Origin: Azolla caroliniana
Lineage: Eukaryota; Polypodiophyta
Direction: 5' to 3'
DNA: 64,000 bases
NCBI GenBank assembly: GCA_043228905.1
Contig: JBHGNT010000010.1
Coordinates: forward strand, 5,022,001-5,086,000
A program made the translations under genes and the position numbers. Under the pieces are notes generated by a model. The model was not told the origin of the DNA and did not search any database. It was given only the letters and a program-made list of their open reading frames with translations. Shown one piece after another: positions 11,357 to 22,407 of this stretch; the stretch's first letter is position 1, and each line of letters opens with the position of its first letter.

Positions 11357-12295
11357 TTGTTGATCGGGAAAATGCTACGAGAAATCGAGGAATCATCGGA
11401 CAATAAAGAGAAGAGAGCCGAGATCCGAAGTAAGAAATGGCAAGTCCGAAAGTTCTTCTTGAAAAATGGATTTTTATGGAGGGAGCCGAAAAGACCGGGT
11501 GGCATACCACTTCGAGTAGTCGGGACAAAAGAGCAACGAAACCAGGTAATGTCCAAATTTCACGAATCTGATTGTGCTGGACATCGGGGAACATGGGCAA
11601 CATTTGGGAAGATCAAGCAAAGATATTGGTGGAAGAATATCTACAAAGATGTCGCGGAGTTCACGAAAAGCTGCGAGAAGTGTCAAATCTACTCCGGAGT
11701 TTGACACCGAGATGAGTTGCATCCGACATTCTCACCGACAATCAACTTCAAATGGATGGTCGACATTGTAGCCATGCCAACCGGGATCGGACAAAAGAAG
11801 TAATTGGTGTTAGCTCGGGAAGATGTCACAAATCAAGTAGAAGGTCAGGCGCTACGAAGAAAAACGTGTTCCACAGTATGTCAATTTCTTTTGGAAGAAG
11901 TGTTTTGTAGGTATGGGTGCGTAGGACAAGTGATTGCGGATCGGGGAGAACTTGACTCTGATAAAGCTAGGGGATTCATTGCCAAACATGGAGTTCGGTT
12001 AACACTGACAACAGCATACAATTCGTAAGCCAATGGGAAGGTCGAGCGAGGACATAGTCCGATCGTCAAAGCACTTGCCAAAGCATGCGCCGGAAGGGTG
12101 ATGGATTGGACGCAAATGCTCCCGTATGCACTATGGGCGGATCGGACGATGCATAGCTCCGTAACCGGTTATATGCCGGCAAAACTTATGACATGGACAA
12201 TGCTACCATGGAAGGAAGAGATGAGCCGGGAAGAACTACTAGCGGTCCGGATACGACAACTGGAGGGAAGACCGGAAGATGTAGCGGAAGCGTGA
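11357..12295 (+). pseudogene. Gypsy G integrase, zinc finger and core
   Basis: An HHCC zinc finger is visible (HESDCAGHRG to CEKCQIYSG, about 11560-11700). The DDE core follows: VDIVAMPTGIG, VIADRGELDSD and ANGKVERGHSP. Stops interrupt it near 11702, 11803 and 12026. Integrase after RNase H is what identifies this as gypsy, not copia. Confidence 0.85.
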
Positions 12296-12925
12296 TGCCG
12301 ACACCAAGAAGCACGACTTCGGAACAAAAGCCGGTTCGACACCAAGCACCGACTACGACCACGGAAGATTGAAGAAGGAGATTGGGTGATTGTCTATGAC
12401 AGTAGTTTGGATCATCAACATACAACGGTACGGAAGTTCGCAAAAAGGTGGTTCGACCCATATGAGGTTCGGAAAGTTTTCGACAACGGAACTTACCAAC
12501 TAAGTGAGTTGGATGGAATGATACTACGAGTGCCTATAGCAGGGAAACGGGTGAAGATCTTCAAGAAGCGGACTAACAACGAATCTTATGTAGCCATAGA
12601 CGAGACCGACAATGAGGAGCAACCGGGCAAAGATCGCGGTGATGCGGATAGCGAAGAAAGTGGACTTCAACTCGTAGTCGACATAAGGGAAGATTCAGAG
12701 AGCGATACAGATGGAGGCGAATATGGAACATCGGGAACTTCGGCACACACATACCGGAGGATGTGCGGGTTTAGAGGGGGTGAGTGTCGTAGTGTAATTC
12801 ACACACTATGTGGAAATTGCATTTTGTCCATTCGGATAGAGAATGAAGTACTCGGAGAGAACCGGACGAAGAGGAACCGGCAAGGAGGAATCGGCAAGGA
12901 AGAGCCGGATGAAGAAGGCCAGTGA
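12296..12925 (+). pseudogene. Gypsy G integrase C-terminus with GPY/F-like module
   Basis: Contains WFDPYEVRKVFDNGTYQL, which matches the GPY/F module position of gypsy integrases, followed by a Glu/Asp-rich tail. I see no convincing chromodomain. The frame runs across the polypurine tract and into the 3' LTR, which starts at 12785. Confidence 0.65.
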
Positions 12926-13599
12926 GAGTCTCTTACGGGAACACAATTGTAAAAGAAACATTAAAATTTCTGTTATGTGCATAGGGCAAGATTCAAACCC
13001 TACACCTCCACGCAGACAAACTCCAACCTTACCATTATACTAACTTATTCTGAGTATTTCAAATATAGATTTAATACGTATAAAACCTTTATTTTCGCCT
13101 ACCTTTATTAAAAGGTTAGTCATGCATTTTTAGAATACGTGAAAACTTTATTTATATGTACACTAATAAAATTACACATGTACACCTAGCGGGCATGAAT
13201 GCTAAATTTAGGAAATCGTAGTGGGAAAAGTAAAGCATGCACATTTAGAGAGCATGAACACTTTAGAAAAGCAAGAAGCTATGCTTAGCCTCTTCTGTCC
13301 TTATATAAGGAGGAGAGAAAGATGTATAAGGGTTGGTTATTATTTATTATTTATTTTTGGATTAAGTATTGATCAATATAAAAATTATTCGTGGGATTCA
13401 CGATTTATGCATCTACTTCTTTCTTAACAACTTAAGTACCAATTAATATAGTATACTCGGGTGATTCACGAGTTTCTTATCTTTCTCTTTGCTATCTACT
13501 CATAATTAATCTCTATCTCACGATCTCCTTTCTCCTAGTCCAAAACCCCAGCGGTTCCCACCCGACTGATGTAACGATTCGGCGCCGAGAGGCACGACA
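12785..13599 (+). repeat. 3' LTR of gypsy G
   Basis: Starts TGTCGT and ends ACGACA, again a perfect inverted pair but one base different from the 5' LTR pair. It is preceded by the polypurine tract AGAGGGGGTGAG and shares the terminal GTCCAAAACCCC block and the tRNA-like block (minus strand, about 12970-13048). It carries an extra region near 12820-12930. Overall divergence from the 5' LTR is high. Confidence 0.86.
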
Positions 13600-15676
13600 C
13601 CGCAACTTGCAATTATTGCGGCAAAATCGGCCACCATGAGGCGGAGTGTCGGAAGAAAAGAAGCGAGTCGGCGTCGACAAGCCGACAACTCACAAACTAT
13701 GCCAACAACTCCGAATACGAGGATTACAACGGACTATATGTAATGCGGCATAGAGCGAACTCTATGACGGCCTCCGACTTTGCAAGCATCTCCAATCCGG
13801 AAGACGTGTGATTCGTAGATTCCGGCGCCTCACATCACATGACATCCCACGAAGAGTGGTTTTGCGACTTATGAACGCCGGATTGACCCGGCTTTATACA
13901 GACGGGAGACGACACCACGCATCCCATTCGGCACATCGGCAATGTCCCATTCGGGAAAGAAGGCGAGCAAACTTGCATCAAGAATGTCTTGCACGTGCCC
14001 ACGATAACAAAGAATTTGGCCTCGGTCGGCCAAATCGTGGAGCAAGGCATGCAAGTCCGCTTCACCAAAGAAGGATGCTTCATCGAGAAAGATGGTCGAG
14101 TCGTAGCTAAGGGGCGGAGAGAAGGCCGAATGTTCATCCTCAATTCGAACGAGGTGAAATCGACAATGTACGCTAAAGGTCTCAAAAACGAGACGGTAAT
14201 CGAGTTGTGGCACAAAAGAATAGGCCACATCAACCTCCAACGGCTCTGAGCTATGCAAACAAAAGGAGTCGTCATCGGACTTCCGACATTCGAGTCGACC
14301 GAGTATGCGAAGCGTGTCAACTTGGCAAACAACATCAACTCCCATTCCCGAAGGAGAGCCACACGAGCAAAGGCCTCCTCGACGTCGTACACTCGGATCT
14401 ATGGGGACCGGCTCAAACGCCGACGATCGGCAGATGCCGATACTACGTAACCTTCATCGATGACTACTCCCACTACGCGTGGATCTATCCGATGAAGAAG
14501 AAGAGGGAAGTGTTCTCCCACTTCCAAAAGCTCAAGGGGCAAGTCGAAAAAGAAACCGGTCGGCACATTCGATGCCTACGATCGGATGGAGGCAAGGAGT
14601 ACTTCTCCGACGAATTCACCTCCTACCTCCAAAGTGAAGGCATTCATAGAGAATTCTTGTGCCGACACACACCCCCAAAAAATGGAGTAGCCGAAAGAAA
14701 GAATCGGCAAATACCTGAGGTAGCACGCACCATGATGCATGAGAAGCACATGCCGAACTTTTATTGGGCCAAAGCGGCATCCACGACTGTCTATCTCATG
14801 AACCGGTGCACCACCAATGGAGTCCATGAGCTAACTCCATACGAGCTCCTCGTCGGAAGGAAGCCGATCCTATCGCACCTCAAGGTGTTCGGAAGCATTG
14901 CGAACGTACACATCCCGAACGAACAACGACAGAAGCCCGACGCGAAGTCGGAGGAATGTATCCTCGTAGGATACTCGGCCGAAAAAAAGGCGTACAAGTG
15001 CTACAACCCGTCGACGCGAGAAGTTCGCGTAAGTCAAGATGTAGTCTTCGATGAGTATGCATCCTGGTACGCACCAGAGACCTCTTCGACTCCGACTATG
15101 CTTGATGTAGATTACACGCATATGAACGAAGAAAGTCCGATTACGGCAAAGCCTAATGGGCCACAAGAGCCCCCACGCGACCCAAGCACGTCGCGGCCAA
15201 GTACGAAATCGGACAAGGGCAAGGGCAAGATGCCCGAATACGAAGTCAACCACCCTGACGACAATGATTAGGATGGATCTGCTCCCTCACTAGATAGTGA
15301 GCTCGGTATACCCATCATGCGTACACCCGGAGTAAAGAAGGCGCTCACATCGGCGAGCGAAAAACTTCGACGCTCATCTAGAGCAAAGAACCCCGTCACT
15401 CAGCATGGCTACAACGAGTACATGGCCCATCATTACGCCTTCGCGATGAAGGTAGCGGCCGAACAAGAGCCCAAGAGCTCCACTGAAGCGGCTCGTAACC
15501 CACGATGGGTGGAAGTAGTCGACCTTCGCCCACACACTACAAGCCTTCGTCACCGGCTTGAGGGGGAGGAACCGAGATTGCCACGACGAGGAAAGCCGAA
15601 GGCCGGACAGAAGCCGCACAAAAGCCGACATCGGAAGCTGGACAACGTTGAAAACAACGCCGAATGTCGGACGCCT
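13600..15676 (+). pseudogene. Element A gag end, protease and integrase; RT and RNase H missing
   Basis: Resumes after gypsy G with the CCHC knuckle CNYCGKIGHHEAEC (13608-13649), then the copia protease site VDSGASHHM (DSGA at 13818-13829), then GAG-pre-integrase (LWHKRIGHINL) and integrase (VHSDLWGP, RSDGGKEY, GVAERKNRQ giving Asp, Asp, Glu). Two TGA stops lie near 13873 and 13885, and a stop or frameshift lies near 14250. After the linker (RRSSRAKNP to EAARNPRWVE, about 15375-15515) the sequence goes straight to the polypurine tract, so the whole RT-RNase H half is deleted. Confidence 0.85.
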
Positions 15677-15698
15677 CACACTTGAGCTTGAGGGGGCG

Positions 15699-16155
15699 TG
15701 TTGAGAGATCAAGCTCAACTTAGTTTAGTTAGTTAGTCAACACATGTAACTTAGTAGTTACCTAGATAGAATCTAGTTAGTGTGTTGACCATAAAGCCTT
15801 AAATAGGATTTTGTACTCGAGTGGGATACATTGTAGATCCACCACTCCATTCTCATTTAATATAGGACTTACACGGTGTACCTATATTCTCCTAGCACAT
15901 GTGCACCCTTGCACATGAAACCTATATATACCTCATTGAAGGTATTTTTGTATTTGATGATTTGATGATGTTTTATAATATACACTCTAGTTTACTCATC
16001 CCCCATCTTGTGTTATTCATAAGTCTCACTCTCTCTCTCTCTCTCTCTCTTCCTCTCACACACATACACACACATATCACATAATCTTCCACTTATTAAC
16101 TTTATCACATAATTAGGTACTAATTAACTCTTAATTACTTACCTAATTCTTAACA
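15699..16155 (+). repeat. 3' LTR of element A
   Basis: TGTTGAGAGA to CTTAACA, preceded by GAGCTTGAGGGGGCG. It is almost identical to 5173-5624 outside the CT/CA tract and is followed by the target duplication CGACT at 16156-16160. Confidence 0.93.
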
Positions 16156-16408
16156 CGACTCCACTGCAATAATCAGAGTGTCATTCACCTTGCAAAGAAT
16201 GCCGCCTACCACTCGAGGACAAAGCATATCCAAAGGAGATATCATTGGCTCCGAGAGTGAGTAGAAGAGAAGGAGTTTGCTCTTATGAAGATCCACAAGG
16301 TGGACAACGAGGCGAACATGATGACAAAGGTGTTAGCCGAAAAGCTACACGAATGCTGACAAAGGGTCGGATTGGTAAAGTACCCCATGTCGGAGTGAAG
16401 GGGGAGTT
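16156..16408 (+). pseudogene. Copia element B, end of RNase H
   Basis: Picks up element B after the A insertion: it matches the C-terminal RNase H of element D (the region of QSVIHLAKNA and MTKVL) and ends at GTGAAGGGGGAG, the polypurine tract just before the LTR. Several stops are present. Confidence 0.8.
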
Positions 16409-16679
16409 TGTTGGGAAACATGTCCCTCCGAATGGGAATAAGAGTGTAAGCCGAATTGAGTATTTTGGCCGAGGTCGAGGCCGAAAATCGAGATCGAAAC
16501 CGAAATCAATTCAATAGCCGATTCGGAAGACTATAATTGTAAATAGTCTGAATGTGCCCCTTGTGGGCTATATTTGTAAATAGCTTGAAAGTTGTTTTAG
16601 TACATAAGCAACTAGGGCAAACTTTATGAAGTAGTAGTTGATCATTGTTGTAAAGTTAGAACGAGGTAGTTGCCTCTGT

Positions 16680-16721
<42 letters not shown>

Positions 16722-16960
16722 AACTCTGTAGTCGTTTGTCATACGAAGGAGAACTCGAGGTTGTTGCCTCTGAGTTTGTTATTTGTACTTCTCCTCTATC
16801 GTAGTGATCTATTTCTCGGGGTTTTTGGACCCCCGTGGTTTTTCCCTTTTTCGGGTTTTCCACGTAAAACATCTGGTGTCTCTGTACTTGTGTTTCTGTC
16901 TTCACTTTTTCTATCTGTGCACATTCATCTTGATTTCTGCACCTGAATATACGAACGATC
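16409..16960 (+). repeat. 3' LTR of copia element B
   Basis: Begins TGTTGGGAAACATGTCCCTC, homologous to the D LTRs (TGTTAGGAAACAAGTCC). It contains a GA run (16684-16719) and the inverted repeat AGTTGTTT, 8-base spacer, AAGCAACT at 16590-16613. The right end is uncertain: similarity to D fades after about 16940. The remaining bases up to 17035 are unassigned. Confidence 0.75.
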
Positions 16961-17035
16961 AACTAGTTGTGGTTGGTCATGATCCTAACAATGTGTCTGC
17001 GAAGATTGTTGATGTGAAGGAAGAGGGATGGGGGC

Positions 17036-17373
17036 TATCGAATACGGGGAAATAATGGATGTATTCACATTGTCCCATTGGACAAACTAGGTTTAGTCCA
17101 TAATTATAATTATTGGAAGGGGTAATTGCCCTAGGTCAGTTAGTATTTAAATTGACCTTTGTAACCTAGTTGTTGTTATTCATATTGTACACTGTGCCAT
17201 TGTAACGTTGAGCTGAATAATACAGTTCAATAGTCTTGTGCCTAACTCTGTTGCTTTCTCTCTACACATGTTCTTTTGATCTTGTCTTAATTCAGTTGTT
17301 TGTCTTGGTATTAAATTTGTTATTACATTTTTGTACATGTTTTCTACTTAAAGATCTTCGTCAGAAGAGTGCA
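17036..17373 (+). repeat. 5' LTR of element C
   Basis: Starts TATCGAATAC (diverged from TGTCGAATA) and matches the 3' copy to about AGAAGAGTG. It contains GGTCAGTT, 8-base spacer, AATTGACC around the TATTTAAA core at 17134-17157. No clear primer-binding site follows. Confidence 0.75.
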
Positions 17374-18212
17374 TTGAGAGCTATAGTTCTCTACACATGA
17401 TTGTAGCCACTTGGAGTGAGGCCTTTTCATCAAATCGGCCTTGATCGTGCTTCATTAGGCTAGACAACAATCAAACAGGTCATCCATTGTTGTCTACTAG
17501 TTTGTTGTAACCACTCGACGCAGATCCGACTCTAGGAACAACCCCATCCGTGCTTCATTTGGCTAGATAAAATATGGGAAGAACAGTCAGATTTATCCCT
17601 CTCATTGTTGTAACCCGAAGCAAGATCGTCCTGGAAATTTAACACAAACGGCACATAATCTGTGACCAGCCCCTTGAATTTGGCAATCAGAATAGGACTG
17701 ACAGTTACCTGTGCTCAATTCGGCTAGGTGATATTTAGGAAGACTAATCGGCTTTGTCCCTCCACTTATCGTAGCCACTCCGAGCAAATTTAGTACCCAA
17801 CTGCCACTTGAAATCCAATCGGCTAGTCAATCGACAAATTTGGGTCCAATTAGGCTAGGCTGACTGGCCGTAGTCACTCTGGACAGAACCCCATCGATAG
17901 TCGAAACCGATTAGCTCATGTCCACTTCCGGCTAGAACGAAATTGGGTGAGCCGACCGGTTGCACCAAACCACTATTCGTAGCCAACTCTGGACAAAGCC
18001 TCCCAAGGCAGAAAGAGATGACATCAACATCCGCTAGGTTGACTGGTCGTAGTCACTCTGGATAGAACCCCATTGATAGTCGAAACCGATCAACTCATGT
18101 CCACTTCCGACTAGAATGAATTTGGGTGAGCCAACCAGTTGCACCAAACCACTATTCATAGCCAACTCTGGACAAAGCCTCCCAAGGCAGACACAGATGA
18201 CATCAACATCCG
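17374..18212 (+). repeat. Element C leader with a 179-bp tandem duplication
   Basis: Leader between LTR and gag. A 179-bp unit is present twice, at about 17856-18034 and 18035-18213. Each unit ends with GATGACATCAACATCCGCT, which is homologous to the first codons of the E gag (ATG GCA TCA ACA TCC), so the duplication includes the start of the gag gene. Confidence 0.8.
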
Positions 18213-21200
18213 CTCATCTGAAATGAGCCTAAGGAAGTTTGACGGGTCGAACTTCAACTTCTGTAAGGAACAAATGCAAGACTATCTAATCATCAAAGGT
18301 CACATAGATACGATCGAATTCCTCCAAAAGAGTAGAAGTCAAATGAGTAGACAAAATTAGATGGAATTGTTTGGGCCACCATTCAGATGCACTTGTTGGA
18401 GTCAGTGTACTTCACAGTGCAATCGTGTTCGACTGTCTTCCAACTATGGAAGACACTATCAAACACCTATGAAAAGAAGGTCGTTGCAACAAAGATATAT
18501 TTAATCTGGCGCCTTTACAACCTTCGGATGAAAGAATCTGGTTCGGTCCAGGCACACATAAATGAGTATGAAAATTTAAGTTCCCAATTGTCGGCTCAGG
18601 GAGTCACCATAGAAGATGAGCTGAAAGCTCTTGTGGTGATGAGCAACTTGCCTCAGTCCTGGGAAACTTATGCCACCACTGTATGCAACGCATTCAGAAT
18701 GATTGTAAGCTACTCTGAATTGAAGAAGTCAATTCTTATTGAAGACGCTCGGAGGAGATCATTTGTTCACGACAATACCAAGGATGCTTTTGTAGTACAA
18801 GGTTCGGTTGACCAACCGAATAGCCGAGGGAGACGTTCTTCCCGGCTGCCGACAAATTTGCAAAGTCAAACCAAGTCCAGAGATTGTCGCGCGCTCAAAG
18901 CCAAGAATGATAAAGTTCAACACGTTGATTAGAAGCAAGGCCAACATGAGAAGGTTAACTATATCGTCTCTTCCGCCAGTGTATTGATGAATGATCTGAA
19001 CATCTTGTTTATAGAGAACTCAGTTGAATCAACAATTCTGCTTACGACTGAGGAATCAAGCACATGGCTCTTGGATTCGGGTGCATCCTACCACATGACC
19101 CCTCATCGATCCTAATTTCAGCAATATTCAGCCCAACATTCCGACTTAGTTTGAGTCGGAAATTCACAACATTGTGCTATAGTTGGAATCGACACAATAG
19201 AGCTCAACCTTCCGGGTGGTTCTACATTGGTACTGCACAATGTCTAACACGTACCTGAGCTCTCAAGACTACGGATTTCGATCAGACAACTTGACGAAGA
19301 CAACATACGTGCTGACTTCTCATTAGGAGGGTGGACACTCCACAGGGGGAACCTCCCGCTTGCTCAATGTCCGAAAGTACATTCGTTATACCCGTTATAC
19401 GTCACACTCAGAGAGGGTGACTTGTTTTTGGTTGATATTCCCGTGTCATCACTATGGCACAGGTGACTCGGACACCTCAGCAAGGCCGGCATAACACATT
19501 TATCCAAAGTCGGATACATCCCCAAACTCTTTTTTTTGGACCACCAGTTTTGTGAGCACTGCTAATGCAATAGACAAGTTGCAACCTCACATCCGACGGC
19601 AACACCAAGAGAATCGAGTCCATTCGATTTGGTCCATTTGGACATCCGTGGCCCGATGCCACATCAGTCTCTTGGCGGCGCCTCCTACTTTGTCAACTTC
19701 ATTGACGATTCGACTCGTAAGGTGTGGGCATTCCCAACCAGAACCAAATATTGGGTGTTCTCGATCTTTTCCAAATAGCTCACCATGGTGAAGAACCAGT
19801 GTGGCCAGATGTTGATTTAATGCTTACGGTCTGACAATGGAGGAGAGTTGAAAAGTGAAGAATTCATCAGATTTTGTTGGCAGTGCGGCATTCAACATGA
19901 ATACACGACACCATGTAGTCTGGAGCAAAACAAAATTGTCAAACGAATGAATCGGCCAATTCAAGAACGAATCGTTGCTATGCTTCAACACTATGGACTA
20001 TCAGATGGCTTTTAGGTAGAGTCCTGACTTATGGCAATACACATATTAATATTTCATCGAGTAGGCATTTAGGGTTTCAAATACCTTAGGAATTATGGAC
20101 CAACAGTAAGCCGACTTATGACAAGTTGAGGATTTTCAGATGCAAGGCATAAACCCTCGTACTGAAAGAAGATTGTTGAAAGCTCCAATTAAGGTTCAGG
20201 AAATGCATTTTCCTTGGCTATGGACCAAACGGCAAAATTGGATATTGACTCTGGGACCTAGAGAACAGATAGATCGTCCAAAGTTCAAACGTTGTTTTCA
20301 ACAAGTCAGTCATGCACAAGAAGGCCGAAAAGGCCTATTGAAGTCTGAAGGGTAACTTTCTCAAAAGTGTTGAACCTTCATGATAACCCAAACCATAACA
20401 GGAGGTCGGCTTCACAAGTAGCCGAATCCTCTAACACCGAATCGGCTCCAGCTGATTTGGCAAAACCAAACGATTCAACTTCGAACCATCTGACCTAGAC
20501 ACCCTGTCTAGCTAGCCCAATCATACCAAGAAGATCCAAAAGACTATCGCAGCCTCCGAAATCTTCTTCACGGGCGCCAATGAGCTGACGTCACATGGAG
20601 AAGCATCGGCATGACCCAATTCGGCCACATGGCATATAATGATGGAGTTAGAGATGAACTCCATTCGGTAAAATAAGACTTCGAACCTGATCGAATTATC
20701 AAAAAATCGATGTGCTCTTCCGTGCAAGTGGGTATGTAGACTAAAAGAGACATCTAATTTGTCCAACCCAAAATTCAAGGACAAATTAGTAGCAAAAGGG
20801 TTTCAACAGGAATACAACGTTGACTTTGACAAAATCTTCTCACCAGTGGTGAAGATGACAACCCTTTGCTTCTTGCTAGGCATTGTGGCAACAGAGGACT
20901 TAGAGCTAATCTAGCTAGATGTCAAAACAACATTCCTCCATGGTGACCTAGATGAGGAAATTTATATCGAGCAAACGAAAGGCTTTGTGGTATCCGGCCA
21001 AGAACATCTACACTCTGGAATATACAACTTGAAGTAGGCACCCGAGAATGGTATAAGAAGTTTGATGATTTCATCCAATTAGTCTGCTTCTCAAAGAGCG
21101 ATGAGGACCACTGCCTCTCCACCAAAATAGCCTGAGATGGGTCTCCCATCTTCCTCATCATCTACGTGGACGACATGCTACTCTCCGACTGGCATGCCGG

Positions 21201-21374
21201 AGAGCTCATTGACCTCGTTCAACAACTACAGTTGAAGTTTGTGATGAAGGACCTTGGTCCGGCAAGACATATTCTAGGGATGAAGATTAGTCAGTTTTGG
21301 AATCAATGAAAACTACTATTGTCGCCAACCAACTACATTGGACTTAGAATGCTTCAACATGAAATCGACAAAAT
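18213..21374 (+). pseudogene. Element C gag-pol, 5' part
   Basis: Matches the E polyprotein from EMSLRKFDGSNFNF (about 18219) through gag, protease (WLLDSGASYHMTPHRS, about 19068), GAG-pre-integrase, integrase (to about 20040) and RT up to FLIIYVDDML (about 21155). Many stops and frameshifts break it. The knuckle region is damaged. Cut by element D within the RT/RNase H junction. Confidence 0.85.
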
Positions 21375-21791
21375 TGTTAGGAAACAAGTCCCTCCGGATG
21401 GGAAATGAGAAGAACAGTACTGATGAGCAAACTTGGCTGAGGCCGAAACCGGATTTGGAGTACCCGGCTATGGAAGACCCGGTGAGAACCGGATGTGGTG
21501 TACCTGGCAAGCGCTGGATGACGAGTACCCGGCTACGGAAGACCCGATGAGAACCGGATGAGGAGTACCCGGCATGAGCCGGATGGTGAAGGCCCGATGA
21601 GAAGTGCTCACCGGATGAAGGGACATATTTGTAAATATATTTTTTGAGAGTCCATTGGGGCTATATTTGTAAATAGCCGAAAAGTCATATTAGTATAAAT
21701 ATGACTTAGGGCAAACAAAGAATTGTGTGTTGTTGTCATTCTTGTTGGTGCAAGACTAGAGAGCGCATAACTGTGTACAGAGAGAGAGAGA

Positions 21792-21843
<52 letters not shown>

Positions 21844-22115
21844 GAGGTCGTTGCCTCTGTTGTAACCGCTGCCTATGGCGAAGATCGTGAGCACGAGGTC
21901 GTTGCCTCCGTGAGCTCACTGTTGTAATCATTGTGATATAGTGATAGTTAGCAGTCAGTGGACTGCCGTGGTTTTTCCCTCTCAGGGTTTTCCACGTTAA
22001 ACATCCTGTGTACTCTTCTCTTCTTTGTGTCGTGCGTTCATTATTCGTTTTCTGTGTTCGATTTTAGACTCGGTTGTGGCCGAGTGTTGTGGGAAGGGAG
22101 CGTGCATTCCTGTCA
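21375..22115 (+). repeat. 5' LTR of element D
   Basis: TGTTAGGAAAC to TTCCTGTCA, 741 bp. It holds imperfect repeats of a module containing ACCCGGCTACGGAAGACCC and GAGAACCGGATG (about 21459-21600). It also has two TATA-region inverted repeats (21659-21678 and 21683-21706) and a long GA run (about 21779-21840). It is about 70 bp longer than the 3' LTR, mostly from the GA run and the module repeats. Confidence 0.93.
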
Positions 22116-22118
22116 AAG

Positions 22119-22130
22119 TGGTATCAGAGC
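22119..22130 (+). other. Primer-binding site of element D
   Basis: TGGTATCAGAGC three bases after the LTR end; initiator-Met tRNA priming. Confidence 0.93.
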
Positions 22131-22145
22131 GAAACGACACAGAAA

Positions 22146-22407
22146 ATGGATGATTCGTTGGGAGGCATGTTCAAGCTCACCGGCTCCAACTATTCTGTGT
22201 GGAAGTCGAAGATGAGGGACATGCTCGTGGTTAAAGACCTCTAGCTGTCGATTCAGTTCGGGGAAAAGAGACCGGACAAAATTGACGAGGCGATATGGGA
22301 GGTAATGCACATGAAGACAACGACGTACATACGGTGCTTCATCGACATGAGCCTATACAACAACTTCAATGAAGAGAGCAAGGCTCATGAGCTCTGGGAG
22401 AAGATCG
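22146..22407 (+). pseudogene. Element D gag, N-terminal part
   Basis: Starts ATG with MDDSLGGMFKLTGSNYSVW, a typical copia gag N-terminus. One TAG stop at 22242-22244 interrupts it. The frame is cut at 22407 by element E inside ELWEKI and continues at 27781 with GIMFQNKNVVNQ in the same frame. Confidence 0.88.

Larger units (their letters stand above)
6519..13599 (+). mobile_element. Ty3/gypsy element G nested in A gag
   Basis: Full-length but decayed gypsy retrotransposon, with the order LTR, gag, protease, reverse transcriptase, RNase H, integrase, LTR; placing integrase last is diagnostic of Ty3/gypsy. The LTRs are 6519-7288 and 12785-13599. They share many blocks and have matched inverted ends, but are strongly diverged in sequence and length. 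The flanks are CCTGA and CCGCA, so no clear target duplication survives. Several in-frame stops interrupt the polyprotein. Confidence 0.9.
5173..16155 (+). mobile_element. Copia element A, non-autonomous, containing gypsy G
   Basis: A Ty1/copia LTR retrotransposon with LTRs at 5173-5624 and 15699-16155, a 12-base initiator-Met primer-binding site right after the 5' LTR, gag, protease and integrase, and a GGGGG-rich polypurine tract before the 3' LTR. The 5-bp target duplication CGACT is present at 5168-5172 and 16156-16160, proving one insertion event into copia B. Reverse transcriptase and RNase H are absent: the frame jumps from the post-integrase linker to the 3' end. Gypsy element G (6519-13599) sits inside gag. 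Internal stops show A cannot make its own proteins, so any movement needed enzymes from elsewhere. Confidence 0.93.

Noticed and set aside
16642-16962. 106-codon minus-strand frame ending in a Ser-Leu repeat
   Set aside because: It is the GA microsatellite of the B LTR read as codons; the same applies to frames near 5343, 21608, 22385, 27328 and 59403.
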